From NCBI GenBank assembly GCA_947303695.1, contig CAMYYX010000062.1, positions 1 to 9,928 of the forward strand: a stretch of 9,928 nucleotides of DNA, given 5' to 3'. A program made the position numbers and the translations under genes. Under the pieces are notes generated by a model. The model saw only the letters and a list, made by a program, of their open reading frames with translations, had not been told where the DNA came from and ran no database searches. Source of the DNA: an uncultured Prevotellaceae bacterium (GTDB lineage Bacteria > Bacteroidota > Bacteroidia > Bacteroidales > Bacteroidaceae). Positions 4,625 to 9,928 of this stretch are shown piece by piece. Numbering within the stretch: the first letter of the stretch is position 1; the number at the start of each line of letters is the position of its first letter.

Positions 4625-5827
4625 TTACAGCGAAAGTATAAAGCGATCCCAATCTTTTGCTGTACCGCGTCCATTGAATACTTTCTGCTGCATTCGTTGA
4701 CGACTTTGTGTGATGTTGCTCTTGCTGGTTGCAAGAAGGGTAGACATCATCGAAGGCGAAACACCCATCTTGATGAGCACACAGATGTGATATTCTACTT
4801 CTGAGAAGTTATAGGAAGAGTAGAGCCTTTCCCTGAAGTTTGGGAACGATTCATCTAGTCGTTCTTCAATCATCATCCAATCCTTTGCTCTCAGCATCTC
4901 GCCGTTCCTGTCGTGCGACACTAACAGACGGTCGAGTTCCTTATCGTAGAACTCTCGCTTCACGGCATTCAGGGTTCCCATCTCCTCATAGAGTTTCTTT
5001 CGTTCGATGGCCTGTTTGCGGATTCGGATGGCAAGCACAGTCGCTACAGCAATAAGTATGATGGCTATGATCACCACGATGAAGATAATCTTGTTACGCT
5101 GGGCACTCTCAGCTTCCAACTCCGCATTCTTTGTATGCAGCATGTCGCTTTTGACTTGCTCGTTCAATCGCAGAACCCTTGCAATCGCCAACTTCTTCTG
5201 GTCGCTGTTTGCATCCGAATCTTTCTCCATTTCCATCCGGCTGATATCCACGATCGTTTCTGTACACAACCTCATTCCTAATGTGTCGCTATCCTGCAGA
5301 CAATAGAAACGAGCCAGGTCTTCCATCTGCAAAGCCTCGGAGTAGAGCTCGTTGCGAAGGTATATCAGTCCCATCTGAGCATAGATACGACTCTTGAGAT
5401 GAGTAGATACATGAGTGCTGTCTTTCAGTAGCGCTTTGTTGTAGTAGAGTAGGGCTTTATCCCCATGATGATGTTCAGAATGAACTCTTCCTGCATAGTA
5501 ATATGACTCTGCCAGGAATCCGCTTTGTGGAAACTGCTCAAAATACCTTACAGCAATGTTGATGAGCGAATCGGATTGAGGAGCCTTTGACAACTGTTGT
5601 GCTTTGTCCATCGCTTTCACTTGTAGCAAAGAATGGTAAGCCTTGAATTCATCAGATGCCTCAGCAAACTCTACACGACTACCCAACTCCTTCAGTACAG
5701 AAATCGCACTGTCGGGATTGGTCTCAACCAATTGGTTCAGCTCATACAAACGGTCCATTTGGCAGTCCTGATTACAGGCAACCACCAATCCAATCAGTAG
5801 TATGGAGCAATATAAAAGTCGTCTCAT
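4625..5827 (-). CDS. TPR lipoprotein with transmembrane segment and cytoplasmic HTH domain, putative regulator
   Basis: This 400-aa protein has a signal peptide with a lipobox-like end (LIGLVVAC, Cys18). Helical TPR-type repeats follow; the clearest are at about 106-135 (YYYAGRVHSEHHHGDKALLY) and 146-176. A single transmembrane helix spans about 246-268 (IIFIVVIIAIILIAVATVLA). It is followed by a basic, coiled-coil-like juxtamembrane stretch and a C-terminal HTH of the LuxR/sigma-4 kind (about 338-392, with YHICVLIKMGVSPSMMSTLL, then SKSNITQSRQRM and a terminal KDWDRFI). This matches a Bacteroidetes class of one-component regulators in which periplasmic TPRs sense and a cytoplasmic HTH acts. 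No response-regulator or kinase domain is present. At 400 aa it has fewer TPRs than some relatives. The ATG at 5827 follows its own promoter. It converges on the lipoprotein gene; whether they are linked is unknown. Confidence 0.75.
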   Translation of the reverse strand: MRRLLYCSILLIGLVVACNQDCQMDRLYELNQLVETNPDSAISVLKELGSRVEFAEASDEFKAYHSLLQVKAMDKAQQLSKAPQSDSLINIAVRYFEQFPQSGFLAESYYYAGRVHSEHHHGDKALLYYNKALLKDSTHVSTHLKSRIYAQMGLIYLRNELYSEALQMEDLARFYCLQDSDTLGMRLCTETIVDISRMEMEKDSDANSDQKKLAIARVLRLNEQVKSDMLHTKNAELEAESAQRNKIIFIVVIIAIILIAVATVLAIRIRKQAIERKKLYEEMGTLNAVKREFYDKELDRLLVSHDRNGEMLRAKDWMMIEERLDESFPNFRERLYSSYNFSEVEYHICVLIKMGVSPSMMSTLLATSKSNITQSRQRMQQKVFNGRGTAKDWDRFILSL

Positions 5828-5862
5828 CTGTCTGCTGTTTCCTTACCTAGCTAAAAGCTGTG

Positions 5863-5893
5863 CAAATGTACGAAAAAAAACTGGAACAGCAAT
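5863..5893 (-). promoter_or_regulatory. Promoter of the TPR/HTH regulator, ATTG-N19-TACATTTG
   Basis: On the minus strand TACATTTG (5870-5863) is a perfect TAnnTTTG box. ATTG (5893-5890), one mismatch from TTTG, lies exactly 19 bp upstream. The predicted start is near 5857, giving a leader of about 30 nt that contains AGGAAA before the ATG at 5827. Confidence 0.65.
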
Positions 5894-5939
5894 ATGTTTC
5901 TTTAGAAAATGTAAGATTTCGCACATAGAATATTGCAAT

Positions 5940-5971
5940 AAAAAAATGAACGCACATTCACATGTACGTCC
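5940..5971 (-). terminator. Terminator of the sigma/anti-sigma/Spy-like operon
   Basis: Read on the minus strand, GGACGTACAT (5971-5962) pairs with ATGTGCGTTC (5957-5948) across a GTGA tetraloop: ten pairs, two of them G-U. It is followed by A and then seven T (5946-5940). The hairpin lies about 95 bp after the stop of the Spy-like gene. It separates that operon from the promoter of the TPR/HTH gene. The bases between the stop and the hairpin (5972-6064) are AT-rich with nothing else recognisable. Confidence 0.8.
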
Positions 5972-6064
5972 ACCCAAAAAAACAACAATTATAAAAAAGT
6001 TTACTACTTATTAATATCTAATACTATTATTAATTCTCTTCAATGTCAATCACTCAGCATCTCG

Positions 6065-6673
6065 TTATCTTCTGTTCTGGTTCTGGTTTTGCTGTCCGCC
6101 AAACTGAGGGAACGGCCCGAATTGTGGGAACATACCTCCGTTGTTGTTTCCGTTTCTATTGTTTCCGTTTCTGTTACCTCCGTTTTGCATTCCCTGCCAG
6201 TTTCTCTGGTTGTTCTGATTGTAATTCGGAACGAATCGTCTCAGGGCTTCCATGCTGTATCTTGATAGAGCGATTCTCACTTTGTGAATCTGCTTCCAGG
6301 AAAGAACTGAATGGAACTTCTTATAGTAGGTCTGTTCTACTTTCCTGCTCTCTATTTCAAGATTGATTGACCTTGTTATGATCTGCTCGTAATCAGCTTC
6401 GGTCTTTGCGCTAAATCCCTTAGCCATTACTTGCTGAATCTGTGAGTTGACCTCTCTCTGCTTATTCATCATTTCGTGCATCAACGGGAAGAACTTCTTG
6501 CATTCTTCGTCGTTCAGACCTGCTTCGTTCTTTACGAACTCTTCAAGTCCTTGGTTGTATGCTTCAGGCGAGAAAAATTGGCGTTGATTTCTCTGTCCGT
6601 TATTCTGCTGTGCGAAGCATGTAGCTGTGATGGTGCACAAGCAGATGATGATAGCATAGATGCGTCTTCTCAT
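6065..6673 (-). CDS. Secreted Spy/CpxP-like protein with Asn/Gly/Gln-rich tail
   Basis: The 202-aa protein starts with a signal peptide (1-21, ending TATCFA) with no lipobox, so a soluble periplasmic product is expected. Residues about 35-148 are all-helical and charged. NEAGLNDEECKKFFPLMHEM (49-68) and YYKKFHSVLSWKQIHKVRIA (116-135) match the paired-helix pattern of Bacteroidetes Spy/CpxP-like or 'periplasmic heavy-metal sensor' proteins, which act as chaperones or feed into envelope-stress sensing. The last 50 residues are low complexity: RNGNN repeats (167-180) and a doubled FPQFG (182-192). It is the third gene of the ECF sigma operon, 16 bp behind the anti-sigma candidate, and probably part of that stress circuit. 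It is followed by a strong terminator. The family is inferred from helix pattern and context, not from a search. Confidence 0.65.
   Translation of the reverse strand: MRRRIYAIIICLCTITATCFAQQNNGQRNQRQFFSPEAYNQGLEEFVKNEAGLNDEECKKFFPLMHEMMNKQREVNSQIQQVMAKGFSAKTEADYEQIITRSINLEIESRKVEQTYYKKFHSVLSWKQIHKVRIALSRYSMEALRRFVPNYNQNNQRNWQGMQNGGNRNGNNRNGNNNGGMFPQFGPFPQFGGQQNQNQNRR
6144..6172. repeat. In-frame 15-bp repeat encoding RNGNN units
   Basis: ttgtttccgtttct occurs at 6144-6157 and 6159-6172 with a 15-bp offset. On the coding (minus) strand this gives tandem RNGNN pentapeptides in the tail of the Spy-like protein. The period is a multiple of three, so copy-number changes would alter tail length without frameshift. 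Confidence 0.75.
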
Positions 6674-6689
6674 GGTAGCTCAGTTTCAA

Positions 6690-7064
6690 TTAATATCCAC
6701 TTCCTGAAAGGTAGTTATAAACATCGTTATAATCTACCATTGCGTAGTTGAGTGCGTCCTCCTGATAAGTCTCATCGTAGGTCACATCAGCAGTATTCAT
6801 CTTGCTCATTAACTGAGAACTGTCATCTGGGTTCGATTTGTTGAAAACATTCACACATACTAATGCTCCAACCATGCAAGCTGCAACCAAACCAGACCAT
6901 TGCATCCAATGGCTCCTTCTCTTAGGAGCTATGCTAATGATTTTCGTTTCGTTTGCTGGTATATTCTCCATTACCCTTGCTGTCAAGCTATCGAAATATC
7001 CTTCTGGCACGGTGAATGGATTCTTTTTACCGCATCTGTCAATGATATGTTTTTCTTCTTTCAT
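6690..7064 (-). CDS. Probable anti-sigma factor, single-pass membrane protein
   Basis: This 124-aa protein has a cytoplasmic N-terminus with the motif NPFTVPEGYFDSLTARVMEN (15-34), which I recognise from small Bacteroidetes membrane proteins encoded directly after ECF sigma genes. A basic stretch (KRRSH) leads into one transmembrane helix at about 54-74. The periplasmic tail of about 50 residues is acidic and Tyr-rich, ending YNYLSGSGY. It lacks the HxxxCxxC motif of zinc anti-sigma (ZAS) domains; its Cys residues (11, 63, 70) are not arranged that way. It lies 50 bp after the sigma gene and 16 bp before the Spy-like gene, all on the same strand. Role as the membrane inhibitor of the neighbouring sigma factor is inferred from context and topology. 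Confidence 0.6.
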   Translation of the reverse strand: MKEEKHIIDRCGKKNPFTVPEGYFDSLTARVMENIPANETKIISIAPKRRSHWMQWSGLVAACMVGALVCVNVFNKSNPDDSSQLMSKMNTADVTYDETYQEDALNYAMVDYNDVYNYLSGSGY

Positions 7065-7114
7065 AGCAAATGATACTTATTTTCAACTATATGACTGCGA
7101 ACAATTGGAAAGGT

Positions 7115-7660
7115 TTAATCTCTATTATTAAAATACTCTTCGATTTTTTTTACTGCCAAGTGAAAAGAAGCCTTGAGTGCTCCTACGCTTGTTCCTGTGA
7201 TCTGCGACATCTCCTCATATTTCATCTCCTCGAAGTATTTCATGTTGAATACAGCTTTCTGTTTGTCTGGAAGTGAGTTGATCGCTTCTTGCAGCATCAG
7301 TTGAGTTTCGTCTCCATCAAAATAAGGATCGCTTTCGAGAGTTTCTGTCACCATTGAATTGAGGTCGTCGAGTGACAATTGTTCTCGTTTGTGGTTGAGG
7401 AATGTCAGACTTTCGTTATAAGCTATCTTGTATAGCCACGTTGAGAGTTTTGATTCTCCTCTGAATGACGTGATGTTTGTCCACGCCTTGATGAATGTGT
7501 TCTGCAAAACGTCATCTGCATCTTCATGTTCAACGACTAATCGACGTATCTGCCAGTAAAGTGGTTGGCTGTAATGATTGACAATTTCCTCAAATGCCCT
7601 GGTTTGGGTTTTTGGATCTTGTAATCGTCTTAATGTCTCTTCTTCGTTGTACCTGCTCAT
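7115..7660 (-). CDS. ECF-family RNA polymerase sigma-70 factor
   Basis: At 181 aa the protein has the usual ECF size, with sigma region 2 and region 4 only. Region 2 includes DADDVLQNTFIKAW (47-60), the core-binding and -10 recognition helix, and STWLYKIAYN (73-82). Region 4 runs from about 122 to 175 (INSLPDKQKAVFNMKYFEEM, then a helix-turn-helix around MSQITGTSVGALKASFHLAV). Region 1.1 and region 3 are absent. The ATG at 7660 gives an intact N-terminus starting with a helix (MSRYNEEETLRRLQ). It heads the sigma/anti-sigma/Spy-like block. The 108-bp gap upstream has no clear TAnnTTTG promoter, so the gene is either read through from the secreted-protein gene at 8080-7769 or uses an ECF-type promoter that cannot be recognised by eye. 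Confidence 0.93.
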   Translation of the reverse strand: MSRYNEEETLRRLQDPKTQTRAFEEIVNHYSQPLYWQIRRLVVEHEDADDVLQNTFIKAWTNITSFRGESKLSTWLYKIAYNESLTFLNHKREQLSLDDLNSMVTETLESDPYFDGDETQLMLQEAINSLPDKQKAVFNMKYFEEMKYEEMSQITGTSVGALKASFHLAVKKIEEYFNNRD

Positions 7661-7768
7661 CGTTGCATTGCGTCGAGATCATCTATTGGTGTTAGCTGTG
7701 AAGCTATAGTTTCTTTATCTCCAAGTTCTTGAAAAGATGTACAAGAATGCCAAGGATTCACAATGCTG

Positions 7769-8080
7769 TTATTTCAAGTAACACTTTCTAACTGTCTTAC
7801 CGACTTTTAATATATAACAGCCTTTTGGCAGATTGTTGAGCTCTATAGTTTTGTCTGCACTGTCAATTTTGATGGTATTGACTTTAACGCCGGCAAGGTT
7901 ATAAATCTCCAGTACCTGTTTCTCTGCGTTTTTGATGTGTATCGTTGATTCGTTGACAAGGATTGACACTGCTTGCAACTCTGTCTCAACTGGTGCTTTC
8001 TGCACATCTTGAGCCATAGCTGCCTGGCCGAAACCGAGTAGCATTGAAAAAACCAATACTATGAGTGTTTTTTTGTTCAT
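7769..8080 (-). CDS. Small secreted protein, signal peptide plus T9SS-like C-terminal sorting domain
   Basis: The 103-aa protein begins with a clear signal peptide (MNKKTLIVLVFSMLLGFG..., cleavage after AMA, residue 23). A short linker leads into a beta-sandwich domain at about 37-103 with the hallmarks of type IX secretion C-terminal sorting domains: a strand ending LEIYNLAGVKV (57-67), IELNNLPKGCYILKVG (79-94) and a terminal KCYLK. There is no room for a separate cargo domain. The frame extends to an ATG at 8170, but that would put 30 basic residues before the signal, and the promoter at 8108-8139 lies inside that extension; 8080 is the real start. Downstream, 108 bp away, is the ECF sigma gene with no terminator between. 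T9SS targeting is inferred from domain shape; the domain also occurs in proteins of uncertain route. Confidence 0.7.
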   Translation of the reverse strand: MNKKTLIVLVFSMLLGFGQAAMAQDVQKAPVETELQAVSILVNESTIHIKNAEKQVLEIYNLAGVKVNTIKIDSADKTIELNNLPKGCYILKVGKTVRKCYLK

Positions 8081-8107
8081 ACGCAGTGCTAGTTTTACTT
8101 TTCGTGG

Positions 8108-8139
8108 CAAAATTACGATTACTTTTTGAATCTTGCAAA
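8108..8139 (-). promoter_or_regulatory. Promoter TTTG-N20-TAATTTTG of the small secreted-protein gene
   Basis: On the minus strand TTTG (8139-8136) and TAATTTTG (8115-8108) are separated by 20 bp, a full match to the Bacteroidetes consensus. The predicted start is near 8102, about 20 nt before the ATG at 8080. This fixes that start codon and may also serve the sigma operon by read-through. Confidence 0.8.
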
Positions 8140-8245
8140 TTTTTTGAGCACTTTTTTTCAACTTTCTCACTAACAGCCTTATTTTTAACAGTTTTTTTTA
8201 GTTTTATGTGCAATTGATGGCAAATCGTGTTTTATATAAATAAAA

Positions 8246-8274
8246 ATAAGGTGTACTACGGAAGCACACCTTAT
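8246..8274 (-). terminator. rpsA terminator
   Basis: On the minus strand ATAAGGTGT (8274-8266) pairs perfectly with ACACCTTAT (8254-8246) around an 11-nt loop and is followed by TTTTTATTTATA. It lies 27 bp after the rpsA stop and insulates rpsA from the downstream secreted-protein gene. The rest of 8140-8245 is A/T-rich with poly-T runs and no other feature. Confidence 0.85.
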
Positions 8275-8301
8275 CGTATGAATAATAAAGACTATTTGGA
8301 A

Positions 8302-9928
8302 TTATTCCTTTGTCATTTCAGCCTTCAATGCAGCGAGTGCATCAATGTCACCAAGAGTGGTGCTGGCTGCCTTGTTCTGGATAGCAGGAGCTTCTTCCTT
8401 CTTAGCCTTGCTTGCCTTCTTAGCTGTAGCAGCTTCTTTCTTTGCTGCCTTTGCTTCAGCACGCTGAACATCTTCGAAGATGCGGCTGTGAGAAAGGATG
8501 ATGCGCTTTGCATCCTTGTTGAACTCGATTACCTTGAAGTCGAGGGTCTCACCAAGCTGAGCCTGGCTGCCGTCTTCCTTCACGAGGTGCTTAGGAGTTG
8601 CGAATCCTTCTACACCGTGCTCGAGGCTGATAACAGCACCCTTGTCAAGGATTTCGATGATCTTACCTTGGTGAACAGAATCCTGAGTAAAGATTGTCTC
8701 GAAGTTGTCCCAAGGATTGTCTTCGATCTGCTTGTGACCAAGGCTCAGACGACGGTTCTCCTTGTCGATGTCGAGTACCTGTACTTCGATTTCTGCGCCA
8801 ATCTGAGTGAACTCTGATGGGTGCTTGATCTTCTTTGTCCAAGAGAGGTCAGAGATGTGGATCAGTCCGTCTACACCTTCTTCGATTTCTACGAATACAC
8901 CGAAGTTAGTGAAGTTGCGAACTTTTGCCATGTGGTTAGAACCAACAGGGTATTTCTCTTCGATCTTCTCCCATGGATCTGGCTTGAGCTGCTTGATACC
9001 AAGTGACATCTTACGCTCGTCGCGGTCGAGAGTGAGGATAACTGCCTCTACTTCGTCGCCAACCTTCATGAAATCCTGTGCACTGTGGAGGTGTGCGCTC
9101 CAGCTCATTTCTGAAACGTGGATAAGTCCCTCAACACCAGGTGCGATTTCGATGAATGCTCCGTAGTCAGCCATTACGACAACCTTACCCTTCACTGTGT
9201 CGCCAACCTTGAGGTTTGCGTCGAGTGCATCCCATGGATGTGGAGTAAGCTGCTTCAGACCGAGAGCAATGCGCTTCTTCTCTTCGTCGAAGTCGAGGAT
9301 AACGACATTGATCTTCTGGTCGAGCTCAACTACTTCCTTAGGATCGCTTACGCGGCCCCAAGAGAGGTCTGTGATATGGATGAGACCGTCAACACCGCCG
9401 AGGTCGATGAATACGCCGTAAGAAGTGATGTTCTTAACAACACCTTCGAGGATCTGACCTTTCTCGAGCTTGCTGATAATCTCTTTCTTCTGCTGTTCGA
9501 TTTCTGCTTCAATCAATGCTTTGTGTGATACGACAACGTTCTTGAAGTCCTGATTGATCTTCACAATCTTGAATTCCATTGTCTTACCAACGAATGTATC
9601 ATAGTCGTGGATAGGCTTCACGTCGATCTGGCTTCCTGGGAGGAATGCTTCGGTTCCGAGTATGTCAACAATCATACCACCCTTTGTGCGGCACTTGATG
9701 AATCCCTTAACGATTTCGCCACTATCAAATACTGCGTTTACGCGATCCCAAGAACGTGCTTGACGTGCTCTCTTGTGTGAAAGAATGAGCTGGCCTTTCT
9801 TGTCTTCCTGGTTCTCGATGTAAACTTCAACCTTATCGCCAACTGCGAGGTCTGGGTTGTAGCGGAATTCGTTGCGTGGGATGATTCCGTCTGATTTGTA
9901 GCCAATGTTTACGACCACTTCACGGTCG
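8302..9928 (-). CDS. rpsA: 30S ribosomal protein S1, 5'-truncated by window edge
   Basis: S1 binds mRNA on the small ribosomal subunit and promotes initiation. The frame is open to the right edge (541 codons visible, starting DREVVVNIG), so the true start lies outside. Counting from the Val at 9918, the C-terminal part of domain 1 (1-48) is followed by five more S1/OB domains at about 66-133, 152-224, 237-311, 324-398 and 412-480. Domains 3-5 carry the strong RNA-binding signature (VDGLIHITDLSW, VEGLIHVSEMSW, VDGLIHISDLSW). Domain 2 is the more diverged platform-type repeat. The tail (481-538) is rich in Ala, Lys and Glu, typical of Bacteroidales S1. All six domains are intact, and expected full length is near 590-600 aa. 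The gene ends in its own terminator and appears monocistronic downstream. Confidence 0.97.
   Translation of the reverse strand, partial: DREVVVNIGYKSDGIIPRNEFRYNPDLAVGDKVEVYIENQEDKKGQLILSHKRARQARSWDRVNAVFDSGEIVKGFIKCRTKGGMIVDILGTEAFLPGSQIDVKPIHDYDTFVGKTMEFKIVKINQDFKNVVVSHKALIEAEIEQQKKEIISKLEKGQILEGVVKNITSYGVFIDLGGVDGLIHITDLSWGRVSDPKEVVELDQKINVVILDFDEEKKRIALGLKQLTPHPWDALDANLKVGDTVKGKVVVMADYGAFIEIAPGVEGLIHVSEMSWSAHLHSAQDFMKVGDEVEAVILTLDRDERKMSLGIKQLKPDPWEKIEEKYPVGSNHMAKVRNFTNFGVFVEIEEGVDGLIHISDLSWTKKIKHPSEFTQIGAEIEVQVLDIDKENRRLSLGHKQIEDNPWDNFETIFTQDSVHQGKIIEILDKGAVISLEHGVEGFATPKHLVKEDGSQAQLGETLDFKVIEFNKDAKRIILSHSRIFEDVQRAEAKAAKKEAATAKKASKAKKEEAPAIQNKAASTTLGDIDALAALKAEMTKE

Noticed and set aside
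4387..4734. 115-codon minus-strand frame
   Set aside because: It spans the lipoprotein 3' end, the terminator and the end of the regulator gene in another frame; no protein features.
7690..7705. Small TAGCT/AGCTA hairpin in the sigma leader
   Set aside because: Five base pairs with a tetraloop and no T-run; too weak to call regulatory.
7661..7768. Autoregulated ECF promoter before the sigma gene (GAACTT-like element on the minus strand)
   Set aside because: Only a loose resemblance to an E. coli sigma-E -35 element; without the recognition sequence of this sigma factor it cannot be supported.
8081..8170. 30-codon N-terminal extension of the small secreted protein
   Set aside because: The extension is highly basic, precedes a proper signal peptide and contains the gene's own promoter at 8108-8139.
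8227..8817. 196-codon plus-strand frame
   Set aside because: Antisense to rpsA and crossing its terminator; the Leu/Cys/Ser-rich translation is the reverse reading of the Ala/Lys/Glu-rich S1 tail.

Overview
The window looks like chromosomal DNA from a Bacteroidales bacterium, most likely Prevotellaceae (inference). Evidence: several promoters match the Bacteroidetes form TTTG-N19/20-TAnnTTTG; Shine-Dalgarno sequences are weak; there is a class III fructose-1,6-bisphosphatase, a six-domain ribosomal protein S1 with a Lys/Ala-rich tail, a type IX secretion-like C-terminal domain, and a TPR lipoprotein carrying a transmembrane segment and a cytoplasmic HTH. There are no tRNA or rRNA genes, no CRISPR array and no recognisable transposase.

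Layout, left to right. (1) 1-2602, minus strand: fbp, a DMP19/DUF4375-like gene and the start of smpB form one apparent operon, read right to left from a TAnnTTTG box just upstream of fbp. (2) 2603-3295: a gene-poor, repeat-rich gap. It holds 25-bp direct repeats, a perfect 19-bp palindrome, a 67-codon open frame without an ATG, and two separate arrays that both have an exact 22-bp period. (3) 3296-3600, plus strand: a perfect Bacteroidetes promoter, a roughly 270-nt strongly foldable RNA and a terminator-like hairpin. (4) 3663-4481, plus strand: an AT-rich secreted lipoprotein gene with no promoter of its own that I can see, followed by a strong terminator and converging with the next gene. 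(5) 4625-5870, minus: a membrane-spanning TPR/HTH regulator with its own promoter. (6) 5940-7660, minus: ECF sigma factor, probable single-pass membrane anti-sigma factor and secreted Spy/CpxP-like protein, ending in a strong terminator. (7) 7769-8139, minus: a 103-aa secreted protein that is little more than a signal peptide and a sorting-like domain; it has a strong promoter and no visible terminator before the sigma gene. (8) 8246-9928, minus: rpsA, cut by the window edge at its 5' end, with a clear terminator.

How the parts work together. The sigma/anti-sigma/Spy-like block has the layout of an envelope-stress regulon, and the small secreted protein upstream may be co-transcribed with it. 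The fbp/DUF4375/smpB and rpsA loci are housekeeping genes for gluconeogenesis, ribosome rescue and translation. The most interesting part is 2.6-4.5 kb. There, a promoter-driven structured RNA can form two mutually exclusive 3' folds and lies directly upstream of a lipoprotein gene of unlike base composition, next to the repeat-rich gap. It could be a stand-alone small RNA or a regulatory leader; sequence alone does not decide.
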